A stretch of 64,000 nucleotides of DNA from Pseudomonas sp. QS1027 (GCF_002814235.1 NZ_PHSU01000026.1:1-64000), one strand, 5' to 3'; shown: positions 34,792 to 43,998, counted from the first letter of the stretch. A program made the numbers and translations. The notes: a model not told the origin generated them from the letters alone.

Positions 34792-37140
34792 CTATCGACA
34801 AACCAGCGGACCGATCATCGGCACCTGCTCGGTGGAATCGTCCATGGCGAACTGCACCCGACAGCGGCTGCCGTCGGCCAGGGTCACCTGCAAGCTGTTC
34901 TGCTTCGCCAGGTTCTCCAGGTAGACCAGGCCGTCCCAGCCCACCACCGCCCTGGCCCCGGTCTGCTCGTGGAGTACGTTGGCCCCCAACGGCAATGGCT
35001 TGTTCTGCACATCCACCAGCCCAACGCTCGCGGCAATGATCCGGTTCAACGGGAACTCCAGCAGGTAACCGCTGCCCCGGCGGACCGCCACGCGCTGCTC
35101 GACATTCGGACTCTGGACGTTGGCCGGCAGGTTCAGCGGATCGATCTCGTACTTGCCGCGATAGTAGCCACTGCTGCCGGTCACCAGCAGCTTCCCGGAC
35201 TTGTCGGTCGCCCCCACCCGCTGGTTTTCGTAACGCACCGGAACGTTCGGATAACCGTTGGTGCTGACCACCACGAACGCATCGTCGATGCGGTTGGCGG
35301 CGAACACCTGCTTGTCCATCCAGACCAGCGAACCGCTGGCGTCGGCCCAGCGGGTTTCGGCATCGCTGCTGCCATACACGCCGGCCTGCAACTGCACCGA
35401 CTGCAGGCGCCAGGTCAGGTCGGCCTGGCGATAGTCCGGGCCCTGGCCATGGGCATAACCGAGGTTGTAGCCCACCCCGCCCTGGGTCGGTACGGCGCGG
35501 CTGAAGTTGACCCGCTCGCGACTCTCGCCGGTCTTGCTGCGCTCGACACTCAGGCTCAGGCTGCCGCTGAGGTCGAAGGGAATCACCACCTGGGCCTGGA
35601 CCGCCCAGTGGCTGTCGCCGATTTCGCGGTTGGCCGACAAGTAGAAGCTGCTGTTGCCCCACAGCGGACGGTTCCAGGTCAGGTTGAGCAAACGGGTGCG
35701 GGTATCGTCAGCGGCACGGATATCGAAATAACCGGCGCCCAGGCTGCCCCAGCGGTCGAGGTTGAGGCTGGCGGTGACCTGCTCGCTGCGCTTGCTCAGG
35801 CTGATATTGGGGGTGTCGATCAGCGTCAGGTCGGCGTATTGATCGTGGCGCTCGATCCGTTGGTAGGACAGGCTGTAGCGCTGGCTGCTGTACTGGTAGC
35901 CGAGGCTGATCTGCTGACCCTGGCGCCCATCGTAACGACTCTGGCTGATGGCGCTGTTGAGCACCCCCAGGTTGCCCAGGCGCAGGTTGCCGCCGATCCC
36001 GCCGAGGGTCAGGTCACTGGCAGCCTCGGCATGGCTTTCCAGGGTGAAGCTGTCGCTCAGGCCGTAACGCAGGCTGCCGGAGGTCACGCCCGGGCCATAG
36101 CCGAAATCCCGCAAGGCATAATCGCGGCGCAGGTTACCGGCGGTCAGCGCAAAGTCCGACATCCCCTTTTGCAGCAGGGCGCTGGTGACATAGAACGGCA
36201 CGGTGGTGGAGACCTGCCGCCCCAGGGCATCGGTGGTCACAACCACCGCCTCGCCCGCACCGTTGATGAACGGAATATTGGTCAAGGTATAGGGACCGGG
36301 CTGCACGTTGTTGCTGGAAGACTTGAAACCGTTGATAAACAGGTCCACCGAGGACGGCACCGCCGCCTCGCCGGCGAATTGCGGCAAGGGATAGGTCACC
36401 AGGTCCGGGCGTACGCTGAAGTCCCTCGACAGTTGCACCCCGCCCAGGCGCACCGAATTGCTCCAGGGCAAGGCACTGCTGACCACGTCGCCGGCCTCGT
36501 AGGTCAACAGACTCTCATCGTCGGAATAACGCCAGGTGGTGTCGTAGCGCCGATAACCGTTGTTCAACCCACCGCCCGCGCTCGCGCCGATACTGCTGCG
36601 GTACTGGCCGGTGTTGGAGACGGTGCCCCAGGTGTCGAACACCCGCACTTCGTTCCAGGCGGCCAGGTAGGTGCCGGCATCGTCGGTGTCGTTGAGGTAC
36701 AGGTCATAGTTGAGCAACGCGCCGAAGCTGGTCAGCGCCTGGGTCCGCGGGTAGGCCTGGCGGTTGCCGAGGAACTGCGCCGGCAACCAGTCCGGCGGCA
36801 CGGTCAGTAACAGGCGCTGGCCCTGGCTGTCGTATTCGCTGTGCAGCCCCGGCAACTGGTCGAGCGCCACTTCGGCGGCCACCGACGCCGGCAACTTCAT
36901 GCCGAGCGCCTGCAGGTCGGAAGCCGGCAGAAACAAGTGGCCCGCCCGCTGATCGACGACGATGACCTTGCCGGTATCCATCTGGTTGACCAGCAGCTCA
37001 AGGTACAACTGCGCATCGGCGATCGCCTCCAGGCTGCTGGGCGGTGGCGGCAGCTCACCGGCAGCCGCCCTGGGGATGAACACCAGCCAGCAGCACCCCG
37101 ACGCGATCCACGGCAGACATTGGATATAACGAGCCCACAC
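34792..37140 (-). CDS. CsuD-like outer-membrane fimbrial usher
   Basis: A 782-residue usher. It has an N-terminal periplasmic domain after the signal, a long barrel of repeated amphipathic strands, a plug region near 240-310 (GFKSSSNNVQPGPYTLTNIP in pieces) and C-terminal domains ending in PLVCR. It threads pilin subunits across the outer membrane. The only sensible start is GTG at 37140, preceded by AGGGAG. It follows the chaperone gene by 19 bases. Length and strand content match gamma-3 (archaic) ushers. Confidence 0.93.
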   Translation of the reverse strand: MWARYIQCLPWIASGCCWLVFIPRAAAGELPPPPSSLEAIADAQLYLELLVNQMDTGKVIVVDQRAGHLFLPASDLQALGMKLPASVAAEVALDQLPGLHSEYDSQGQRLLLTVPPDWLPAQFLGNRQAYPRTQALTSFGALLNYDLYLNDTDDAGTYLAAWNEVRVFDTWGTVSNTGQYRSSIGASAGGGLNNGYRRYDTTWRYSDDESLLTYEAGDVVSSALPWSNSVRLGGVQLSRDFSVRPDLVTYPLPQFAGEAAVPSSVDLFINGFKSSSNNVQPGPYTLTNIPFINGAGEAVVVTTDALGRQVSTTVPFYVTSALLQKGMSDFALTAGNLRRDYALRDFGYGPGVTSGSLRYGLSDSFTLESHAEAASDLTLGGIGGNLRLGNLGVLNSAISQSRYDGRQGQQISLGYQYSSQRYSLSYQRIERHDQYADLTLIDTPNISLSKRSEQVTASLNLDRWGSLGAGYFDIRAADDTRTRLLNLTWNRPLWGNSSFYLSANREIGDSHWAVQAQVVIPFDLSGSLSLSVERSKTGESRERVNFSRAVPTQGGVGYNLGYAHGQGPDYRQADLTWRLQSVQLQAGVYGSSDAETRWADASGSLVWMDKQVFAANRIDDAFVVVSTNGYPNVPVRYENQRVGATDKSGKLLVTGSSGYYRGKYEIDPLNLPANVQSPNVEQRVAVRRGSGYLLEFPLNRIIAASVGLVDVQNKPLPLGANVLHEQTGARAVVGWDGLVYLENLAKQNSLQVTLADGSRCRVQFAMDDSTEQVPMIGPLVCR

Positions 37141-37159
37141 TCAGCTCACTCCCTGTTCT

Positions 37160-37954
37160 TCACTGATCCGCCTTGACGCTCTGGGTCTGCGGCGCACCGT
37201 TGACCCGCAGCAGCAATTCCTGGCCGCCGGCCAATGGCTCCGGTAGCGGCCAACGCATGGTTGCGCCCGGCAACACATAGCCCATCAGCCCTTCGGCCAA
37301 CGGCCGGGTCTGGCCGCCCTGTTTGACCGCCACATCGGTCAGCCGCGCGTGCACCGCGCCGCGGTTGCGAATCTCGAGGTAGGCACGCCCGCCCTGGCTC
37401 ACCTTGCGCCAGCTCAGGTCCGCGACCCCGGCGCCTTTCGGGTCACGCGGGCGCGTCAGGTCCGGCTTGCTCCAGAGTCCCGCACCGTAGGCGAACAATG
37501 GCACCGAGTAGCGCATCTGGAACTGGATCGCCGCCGCGGTCTTGCCGTCCGACTCGGGCCCGTTCGGCGCCTTCGCCGCCGGGATCTCGTCGATGATGAT
37601 GCGGTAGGCCTGTTCCTGGCCGGGGGGCACGTCGCGGGTGCGGGTCAGGCGCACCAACTGTTTCTGCCCCGGCTCGATCCGCGCCACCGGCGGGCTGCCG
37701 ATCACGTCGCGCTGATTCTGGTACTGGTCGTCGAAACCGCTCTGGCTCCAGGCGAATACCCGCACCTGCAGATTGGCGGTTTCATTGCCGCGATTCTCCA
37801 GCCACAGGGCACTGGCCTGTTGATCGGCCTCCAGCACCGGATCGATCGGCCAGATCAGGACCGAACTCGCCGCCTGAACCCTGGCCACACCCAGCAAAAG
37901 CACCGCCAGCAGTCCGTAACGCACGGCCGGCAAGCGCCGGGAGGCTGAACACAT
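37160..37954 (-). CDS. CsuC-like periplasmic pilus chaperone
   Basis: A 264-residue chaperone with a signal peptide, two Ig-like domains, and the archaic-chaperone features QASALWLENRGNE (about 44-56), RTRDVPPGQEQAYRIIIDEIP in parts near 108-128, and a Gly/Pro-rich second domain. It caps subunits by donating a strand. It follows the CsuB-like pilin gene and precedes the usher in the order pilin-chaperone-usher-tip. Confidence 0.93.
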   Translation of the reverse strand: MCSASRRLPAVRYGLLAVLLLGVARVQAASSVLIWPIDPVLEADQQASALWLENRGNETANLQVRVFAWSQSGFDDQYQNQRDVIGSPPVARIEPGQKQLVRLTRTRDVPPGQEQAYRIIIDEIPAAKAPNGPESDGKTAAAIQFQMRYSVPLFAYGAGLWSKPDLTRPRDPKGAGVADLSWRKVSQGGRAYLEIRNRGAVHARLTDVAVKQGGQTRPLAEGLMGYVLPGATMRWPLPEPLAGGQELLLRVNGAPQTQSVKADQ

Positions 37955-37989
37955 AGGCCAACTCCTTGTTGTTTCAATTAAAACGCCCC

Positions 37990-38490
37990 CTACCAGGACA
38001 GCTGTACCTGCAGCACATCGCTGTAGGTCCCCGCCGGCTGATTACCCGGTAAAACCACCCGGCCGTAGATCGGCAGGCTGATGTTGTTCGCGTTGCCATA
38101 GGCCACGCTGATGCTCTGGCTGATACCCAGGCTCTGGCTCAGGCCGGCGTCGCTGAACAACTGATAAGCCACCTGGGCACTGCCGCTGTTGAGCTTCAGG
38201 TGCCGGCCGCTGCTGTTGTTCTGTCCGCCGTCGACGCTCATGCTCAAGGTCACCCCTGGTGTGCATTGCAATTGCACCCCGCCGGTCAAGGCGCTCGATA
38301 CCGTGCTGGTGGACAACGCCGAGTAGCTGCCGTAGTTCAGGTTGCCGTAGTTGGAGCCGCCGCCCACCACCAGGCAACCGGCGACAATACTGGCGCTGAC
38401 CTGGAAGCTCGCGCTGGTCACCGCCGCCAGCGGCTGCGGCAGGCTGCTCGCGCAGGCCAGCAGCACCAGGGCGCATCCATGCCCGGCCAT
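37990..38490 (-). CDS. Csu-type pilin subunit (spore coat U domain)
   Basis: A 166-residue SCPU protein: signal peptide, opening ASFQVSASIVAGCLVVGG, a second Cys in LQCTPGVTLS, and the terminal strand GTYSDVLQVQLSW. The ATG at 38490 has AGGTG before it. By position it corresponds to CsuB of Acinetobacter (the subunit just before the chaperone). Confidence 0.87.
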   Translation of the reverse strand: MAGHGCALVLLACASSLPQPLAAVTSASFQVSASIVAGCLVVGGGSNYGNLNYGSYSALSTSTVSSALTGGVQLQCTPGVTLSMSVDGGQNNSSGRHLKLNSGSAQVAYQLFSDAGLSQSLGISQSISVAYGNANNISLPIYGRVVLPGNQPAGTYSDVLQVQLSW

Positions 38491-38495
38491 CGCAC

Positions 38496-39029
38496 CTAGA
38501 AGCTCAGCTGTACGGCAATGGTGTCGGTATAGGTCCCCGCCGGCAGCCCGGGTTTACCCACCGCCCGGCCATAAAGACTGATGGTCTGGGCCGCCCCCGT
38601 GCTGGCCGCCAGGGGAATCACCCCGGTGCTCGTCAGCAGGTTGTTGTAGCCGGAGTCGGTGTAGAGGTCGTAGGGCACGAAATTGGCCACCCCGTCGTAC
38701 AGGGCCCGGCTGCCACCGGGGGACTGGCCGTCATGCAGGCCACCCTGGATGGTCACCGTCGGCGTGGTCCCGGACGAGCACTGGATCGACACCGCCCCGC
38801 CGCCAGCGGCCGTCAGTTGGGTGCCGGTATTGGTGAACAGGCTGGTGGTGGTGCCGAAATTCAGCGAACCGAAGTTCAGGCCGCTGCTGCCGGCGCCTCC
38901 GTTGACCAGGCAACTGCTGGTCAGGATCAGGGTCGAGCTGATCTGGCCGGTGACCGTGGTGGCGGCGTTGGCGCTGGTCATCAGCGTCAGGCCGAGCAAT
39001 GACAAACCGAGTCGCGATACAAGCTGCAT
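38496..39029 (-). CDS. Csu-type pilin subunit (spore coat U domain)
   Basis: A 177-residue SCPU pilin: signal peptide to about 23, SCLVNGGAG with the first Cys, SIQCSSGTTPTVTIQGG with the second, and the ending GTYTDTIAVQLSF. It lies 5 bases upstream of the CsuB-like gene and is closest in form to it. Probably a minor or adaptor subunit. Confidence 0.87.
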   Translation of the reverse strand: MQLVSRLGLSLLGLTLMTSANAATTVTGQISSTLILTSSCLVNGGAGSSGLNFGSLNFGTTTSLFTNTGTQLTAAGGGAVSIQCSSGTTPTVTIQGGLHDGQSPGGSRALYDGVANFVPYDLYTDSGYNNLLTSTGVIPLAASTGAAQTISLYGRAVGKPGLPAGTYTDTIAVQLSF

Positions 39030-39048
39030 GATGCTTTCCTCTGTTGAG

Positions 39049-39573
39049 TTACCAGTCCAACGTGACGGTCAGAAGGTCGCTATAGACGCCCTCCGGCAGT
39101 GCATTGGTATTCGCGACCACGGCGCCATAGACCGGAATCGGTACCTGGGTGCCGTTGCCCACCGCGAAATTGCGTTGCTGACCGATGCTGTAGCTGTCGG
39201 TGCCGCCGGCATCGATGAACAGTCGGTAGGGAATGCTTTGCCGGCCATTGCTCAGGTAACGGGAGACACCGTCGCCGTTGCTGCCACCATCAATGGTCAC
39301 GGTGAAGCCGGTGACCTGGGAATTGCAGGTCACCTGGAGATTGCTGCTGTTGCCTTGCAGGTTGGCGTTGAGCGGACGGTTCCAGGTCGGGCCCTGGCTG
39401 CCGAAGTCCAGGCGGGCGGCCATGCTCGCGCCAAGGGGAGTGGCGCGGCTCACCTCACAGGCGGAGGAAATCACCAGCCGGGCCTGGATTTGCCCGGTGA
39501 TCGCCGCGTGGGCACTGTCGGCCAGAAAGAACAAGGTGCCGACAGCAATCAATGCGTGGTTGCCAGACTTCAT
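39049..39573 (-). CDS. Csu-type pilin subunit, paralogue of the first pilin
   Basis: A 174-residue SCPU pilin. From LDFGSQGPTWN through SRYLSNG to the end VYSDLLTVTLDW it reads almost like the pilin at 40443-40985, so the two arose by duplication. The first Cys is in SSACEVS and the second in VTCNSQ. The donor strand is the N-terminal GQIQARLVIS. It could be a second major subunit or a variant. Confidence 0.87.
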   Translation of the reverse strand: MKSGNHALIAVGTLFFLADSAHAAITGQIQARLVISSACEVSRATPLGASMAARLDFGSQGPTWNRPLNANLQGNSSNLQVTCNSQVTGFTVTIDGGSNGDGVSRYLSNGRQSIPYRLFIDAGGTDSYSIGQQRNFAVGNGTQVPIPVYGAVVANTNALPEGVYSDLLTVTLDW

Positions 39574-39674
39574 ATGCCGATCCTAATTCCATCAGGATTG
39601 AACCTACTGGCCACCCACCCTGGGCGGCGTTCCCTTTCCTGCCGGATCCACCGACAGGTCCTGCATGAGCAGTG

Positions 39675-40199
39675 CTACCAGGTGACGGTCACCTTCACCA
39701 CATCGGTATAACGGCTGACGCGCGGTATTTGCGCCAGTGGCTCGATTCGCCCATACAACGGCAACTCAACGGAGCCACTGTCGGGCACGGTGCCAGTGAC
39801 GGGCTGATTGACCGGCAGCGCAATACGCCGCGCCGGATCACGGTAGAGTCGATAAGGAATGGTGCTGCCGGGATCGCTGCCGGCCAGATAGCGGACATCG
39901 CCGACACCGCCATGCTGGCCGCCGTCGATGCGCATTTGATAAGGGGTGTCGGGATTGCATTCCAGGCGCGGCAGGCGATGATTCGACAACGTGGCCCCCA
40001 GCGCCCCCGACGGGCCGTCGAGACGGGCGATATCGCCAAAATCCAGCACGCCGAGTTGCTCGATGCCCGAATCACGGGTCACGCCGACCAACTGGCAACC
40101 ACGCTGCACATTGACTCGCACCTCCACCTGGAGTTGCGCGGCCAGTACCGGCACGCAGCACAGCGTGCTCAATATTGCCAAAACAACAGATCCATTCAC
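39675..40199 (-). CDS. Csu-type pilin subunit (divergent)
   Basis: A 174-residue SCPU pilin with signal peptide (to about 20), RGCQLVGVTRDSGIEQLG, LECNPDTPYQMRIDGG and the end RYTDVVKVTVTW. It is less like its neighbours than they are to each other. Its start is GTG with AAGGA eight bases upstream. It lies between the two near-duplicate pilins, with 243 bases before it. Confidence 0.85.
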   Translation of the reverse strand: MNGSVVLAILSTLCCVPVLAAQLQVEVRVNVQRGCQLVGVTRDSGIEQLGVLDFGDIARLDGPSGALGATLSNHRLPRLECNPDTPYQMRIDGGQHGGVGDVRYLAGSDPGSTIPYRLYRDPARRIALPVNQPVTGTVPDSGSVELPLYGRIEPLAQIPRVSRYTDVVKVTVTW

Positions 40200-40383
40200 G
40201 GCCTCAATCCTTTTGAGGGATGGCTTGCTGAAATCAGGTTAGCAGTGAAGGAAAATGCGTCCAGCAAAGTAAGACATTTAGTAACAATTCGTAGGCGTTT
40301 TCATACCTGATGATGTAAAGCTTACCCATGTTTCCACTGGGTAATCCTCTATCAACCGCATGATCCTGTTTCCGTGCCCCTTG

Positions 40384-40417
40384 AGAAGCCCACGTCCGGC
40401 AGCACACCGTCGGTATC
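40384..40417 (-). pseudogene. possible relic of a CsuE-like tip 3' end
   Basis: Downstream of the first pilin, 34 bases on the minus strand read DTDGVLPDVGF. This compares with the C-terminus YTDNVILDVGF of the tip gene at 33804-34775, with about three quarters of bases shared over 33 positions. There is no stop after the Phe codon and no open frame upstream beyond the pilin gene. It may be the remnant of a rearranged pilus operon, or chance. Confidence 0.3.
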
Positions 40418-40442
40418 GCCCAGGCGCATCGTGATTACGCGG

Positions 40443-40985
40443 TTACCAGTCCAGCGTAACGGTCAGGGTATCGCTGTAAGTCCCGGCTGGCAGGGCTCCC
40501 TGATTGGCCAAAACGGCGCCATAGACGGGAATGGGGATCTGCGTGCCGCTGCCCGCGGCAAAGGTATGTTGCTGACCGATGCGGTAGTTGTCGGTGCCGG
40601 CGGCGTCGACGGTGAGCCGGTAGGGAACGTTCCGGCTGCCGTTGCTCAAATAACGGGAAATGCCGTCGCCGTGGGTGCCGCCATTGATACTCACGGTGAA
40701 GCTGGTGGGACCACTGGACGTGGCACCGCACGTCACCGCCAGGTTGCCGTTGCTGCTGTGCAGTTGGGCATTCAACGGAGCGTTCCAGGTCGGGCCCTGG
40801 CTACCGAAATCCAGCAGGCCCGAATTATTGCCAGCAGCCCCAGCGCCGATGGTGCCACTGGTGACCTGACAGCCGGCACTGATAATCAACTGGGCCTGGA
40901 TATGCCCGCTGACCGCTGCCTGCGCACTGTTGATCAGCAGGCAGGCAAGGCCGAAAACCGTCCCTGCGCGCTTGAGGTGTTTCAT
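40443..40985 (-). CDS. Csu-type major pilin (CsuA/B-like)
   Basis: A 180-residue SCPU pilin and the first gene of the pilus operon, the position of the major subunit csuA/B. Signal peptide to about 23, donor strand GHIQAQLIIS, Cys in SAGCQVT and VTCGAT, LDFGSQGPTWN, SRYLSNG and end TYSDTLTVTLDW. It is a near-duplicate of the third pilin. A 234-base gap separates it from the divergent ATPase gene and must hold the operon promoter; I see no clear -10/-35. Confidence 0.88.
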   Translation of the reverse strand: MKHLKRAGTVFGLACLLINSAQAAVSGHIQAQLIISAGCQVTSGTIGAGAAGNNSGLLDFGSQGPTWNAPLNAQLHSSNGNLAVTCGATSSGPTSFTVSINGGTHGDGISRYLSNGSRNVPYRLTVDAAGTDNYRIGQQHTFAAGSGTQIPIPVYGAVLANQGALPAGTYSDTLTVTLDW

Positions 40986-41219
40986 GGCTCGATACCACCA
41001 GGATTCAGGACGGTGTACAAACAGGGGCCTGGTCTGCGCCTGCGCCTGCGCCGGACGGCAGGTTTACAGGGCCCGGAACAAGGGACAACGCCCAAACCAT
41101 AGAGTTTTCAAAGGCCTCATTCCTTTTGGATAGAGGTTGCCTTGATTGAAGCGTCACGGTAAAACTTGAAAGTGGTTAAAGATTAATCGATATGGCGATA
41201 TGCCTTCACGCCTTTTCTG

Positions 41220-42419
41220 ATGCATCTGACGAATGAACTCGATCTGGACTTTCATGCAAGGGGATCTTCTCCGTTGGCCGCTCTGCCTCCCCATCGCCCT
41301 GGCGTGAAATCCCGTTGGCCCGCCTTGCGCCGCTTTTTCGGCAAGGCTTTCGCCGGCAGGGGCAGCGTCGCACCGCCGTCCCACGACGTGCACGAGTATT
41401 TCCACCGCAAAGCCAAGCATCAGGGCTACACCCTCAGCCTGAGCCAGCAGCGGGTCATCGAACGCATGGCGCAACAGGCCACTGCGTTGCTGTACAGCGC
41501 GCCCCAGGGCCGCCAGCGCAGCCTGTACCTGCACGGCGCGGTCGGACGTGGCAAGAGCTGGTTGCTGGACGGCTTTTTCCAGGCCGTGCCGATTGCCGAG
41601 AAGCAACGGGTGCACTTCCACGATTTCTTTACCCACCTGCACCAGGGCATGTTCCGCCACCGGGAAGCGCCGGATGCCCTGGGCCAGACCCTGGACGAAC
41701 TGCTCAAGGACTGCCGGCTGCTGTGCTTCGACGAGTTCCATGTCCATGACATCGGCGATGCCATGCTCATCAATCGGCTGTTCAAGGCGCTGTTCCAGCG
41801 TGGCGTGCTGCTGTTGGTGACCTCCAATTACCCGCCCGAAGGCCTGCTGCCCAACCCGCTCTATCACGCCCGCTTCAAGCCGGTGATCGACCTGATCAAC
41901 GCTCGCATGGAAGTCATGGAAGTCGGCGGCCCGCATGATTACCGCAGCCAGCCGCGCAGCCATGACCAACAGCAATTCACCCTGGGCCAGTACGTCTGGC
42001 CGGGCAGTCCGGCACAACGCCAGACCCTGCAATTACCGCAGCGCCAGGCCCAGGCCTTTGCCCTGCAGGTCGGCGCCCGGCAACTGAAGGTGCGCCTGTG
42101 TAGCGAACACACCGTGCGTTTCGAGTTCGCCGACCTGTGCGACCAGCCCACGGCCGTGATGGACTACCTGGAACTGTGCCGACGTTTCGACACCTGGATC
42201 GTCGATGAACTGCCCAGGCTGGAAGACTGCTCGATCGCGGCCCAGCAGCGCTTTATCAACCTGATCGACGTGCTCTACGACCAGGACAAGCGCCTGTTGC
42301 TGATCGGCGAACGGCCGCTGCGCGACAGCCTCGGCGGCAACGCCATCGACCTGGCACGCACCCGCAGCCGGCTGGGGCAACTGGTCGAAGTCGGGCCCGA
42401 GTCCCTCAACCCGGGCTGA
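41220..42419 (+). CDS. ZapE/AFG1-family AAA ATPase
   Basis: A 399-residue P-loop ATPase of the AFG1/ZapE family: Walker A GAVGRGKS (106-113), Walker B LLCFDEFH (168-175, Asp171), sensor SNYPPEGL, and the late segments ARTRSRLGQL. It has about 45 residues ahead of the usual family start (basic and Pro-rich). No ribosome-binding site precedes the ATG; a later TTG at 41274 has AGGGG upstream, so the start is uncertain. ZapE acts on the division ring in E. coli; this may be a paralogue. Divergent from the pilus operon. Confidence 0.8.
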   Translation: MHLTNELDLDFHARGSSPLAALPPHRPGVKSRWPALRRFFGKAFAGRGSVAPPSHDVHEYFHRKAKHQGYTLSLSQQRVIERMAQQATALLYSAPQGRQRSLYLHGAVGRGKSWLLDGFFQAVPIAEKQRVHFHDFFTHLHQGMFRHREAPDALGQTLDELLKDCRLLCFDEFHVHDIGDAMLINRLFKALFQRGVLLLVTSNYPPEGLLPNPLYHARFKPVIDLINARMEVMEVGGPHDYRSQPRSHDQQQFTLGQYVWPGSPAQRQTLQLPQRQAQAFALQVGARQLKVRLCSEHTVRFEFADLCDQPTAVMDYLELCRRFDTWIVDELPRLEDCSIAAQQRFINLIDVLYDQDKRLLLIGERPLRDSLGGNAIDLARTRSRLGQLVEVGPESLNPG

Positions 42420-42518
42420 CACCCGCCCCGCACTCGCTCATCAGAGCGCCGTCGCTGAACAACATTGCTATCATGGCGATCTTTTTTCGATGATCGCGAC
42501 GAGTACTCACGCCCGCTT

Positions 42519-43829
42519 ATGGATACCCTTGCCCAACTGCGCGCCGGTCAACTGACCGGTATCAAGCGACTCGACCTGTCCTGCGGGCTGACCGAGTTCC
42601 CCCGGGAAATTTTCCAGCTGGCCGACTCCCTGGAAATCCTCAACCTGAGCGGCAACGCCCTGAGCAGCCTGCCGGACGACCTGCATCGGCTGCCACACCT
42701 GCGCATCCTGTTCTGCTCGGACAACCAGTTCACCGAGTTGCCGGTGTGCCTGGGCCAGTGTGCCAAATTGAGCATGGTCGCCTTCAAGGCCAACCGTATC
42801 GAGCAGGTGCCGGCCGCCGCCCTGCCGCCCCTGCTGCGCTGGCTGATCCTGACCGACAATCGCATCACCGAGTTGCCGGAGGAGTTGGGGCGCCGGCCCC
42901 TGCTGCAGAAGCTCATGCTGGCGGGCAATCGCCTGCGTACCTTGCCCGCCAGCCTGGCGGACTGTCACCGGCTGGAGCTGATCCGCATCGCCGCCAACCA
43001 GCTGGACGAGCTGCCCGAGTGGCTGCTGACCCTGCCGAGCCTGGCCTGGATCGCCTATGCCGGTAACCCGAAGCTCGATCACACCGGTGAAGTGCTGGTC
43101 GGCGACACCACGCCGAGCATCGACTGGAGCCAGCTGCAACTGGCCCAGCGCCTGGGCGAAGGCGCCTCGGGAGTGATCAGCCAGGCCCGCTGGAACCGTG
43201 CCGAGGCGCCGGCCTTGCCGGTGGCGGTCAAGCTGTACAAGGGCAGCATGACCAGCGACGGTTCGCCCCTGAATGAAATGAATGCCTGCATCGCGGCGGG
43301 CCTGCATCCGAACCTGATCAAGGTCGAAGGGCGCATCGCCGGCCATCCCGATGCCCAGGCCGGCCTGGTGATGGAACTGATCGATCCGCAGTTCGCCAAT
43401 CTTGCCGCGCTGCCGAGTCTCGACTCGTGCAGCCGGGATGTGTACCAGGACGAGACCCGCTTCAGCCCCGGACAAGCCTTGCGCATGGCGCGCGGGATCG
43501 CCTCGGTGGGCGCGCACCTGCATCGCCTGGGGCTCTGCCATGGCGACCTGTACGCACACAATATTCTCTACAACGAAGCCGGAGACTGCCTGCTCGGGGA
43601 TTTTGGCGCCGCGTCATTCCATGCACCGACCGACAGCCTGGAAACCCGCGCGCTGCAACGGATCGAGGTGCGTGCATTCGGGATTCTGCTCGGCGAGTTG
43701 CTGGAGCGGATCGACGGGGAGATGGAGCCGCGCGTGCTTGAATCGCTCAAGGACCTGCAGCTGCGCTGCATCCAGCCGGATGTGCTGGCTCGCCCGGGGT
43801 TCGAGGCGATCTGCGCGGATTTGCTGTAG
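42519..43829 (+). CDS. leucine-rich-repeat protein kinase
   Basis: A 436-residue fusion. Residues about 10-185 are LRR units (repeated LxxLxLxxNxLxxLP). Residues 205-436 are a eukaryotic-like kinase: glycine loop GEGASG (213-218), VAVKLYKG with Lys238, catalytic HGDLYAHN (about 340) and DFGAASF (about 362). The usual HRD is HGD, common in small bacterial kinases. No membrane segment or signal. The ATG at 42519 is chosen over an upstream TTG. It probably phosphorylates a cytoplasmic protein recognised by the LRR part; the target is unknown. It may share a transcript with the ATPase 99 bases upstream. Confidence 0.85.
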   Translation: MDTLAQLRAGQLTGIKRLDLSCGLTEFPREIFQLADSLEILNLSGNALSSLPDDLHRLPHLRILFCSDNQFTELPVCLGQCAKLSMVAFKANRIEQVPAAALPPLLRWLILTDNRITELPEELGRRPLLQKLMLAGNRLRTLPASLADCHRLELIRIAANQLDELPEWLLTLPSLAWIAYAGNPKLDHTGEVLVGDTTPSIDWSQLQLAQRLGEGASGVISQARWNRAEAPALPVAVKLYKGSMTSDGSPLNEMNACIAAGLHPNLIKVEGRIAGHPDAQAGLVMELIDPQFANLAALPSLDSCSRDVYQDETRFSPGQALRMARGIASVGAHLHRLGLCHGDLYAHNILYNEAGDCLLGDFGAASFHAPTDSLETRALQRIEVRAFGILLGELLERIDGEMEPRVLESLKDLQLRCIQPDVLARPGFEAICADLL

Positions 43830-43875
43830 TAACAGCGAACAATCTCTGGAGACTGGCAGCGCCGCTCAGGCCGCC

Positions 43876-43988
43876 ATCGCCAGCAAGCCGGCTCCTACAG
43901 GGCCGGGCTCGGCGATAGCTTGCGGTGAAACACGGACTTGCAGGAGCCGGCTTGCTGGCGATGAGGCCCTCGAAGCCGGCTCCTGCGG
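43876..43988. repeat. REP cluster with three arms
   Basis: Arms at 43876-43900 and 43938-43962 are inverted copies of the element at 22924-23015, in reverse order. A third partial arm (GAAGCCGGCTCCTGCGG) is at 43972-43988. It lies between convergent stops (43829 and 43999). Confidence 0.7.
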
Positions 43989-43998
43989 TACGCTGGGA

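Noticed and set aside
34603..36810. Very long open frame (735 codons) antisense to the usher gene, and similar long antisense frames over uvrB (8545-10347) and the dehydrogenase genes (29715-31436)
   Set aside because: They arise from the GC-rich codon use of the real genes on the other strand; the translations are low in structure and rich in Gly, Ala, His and Gln.
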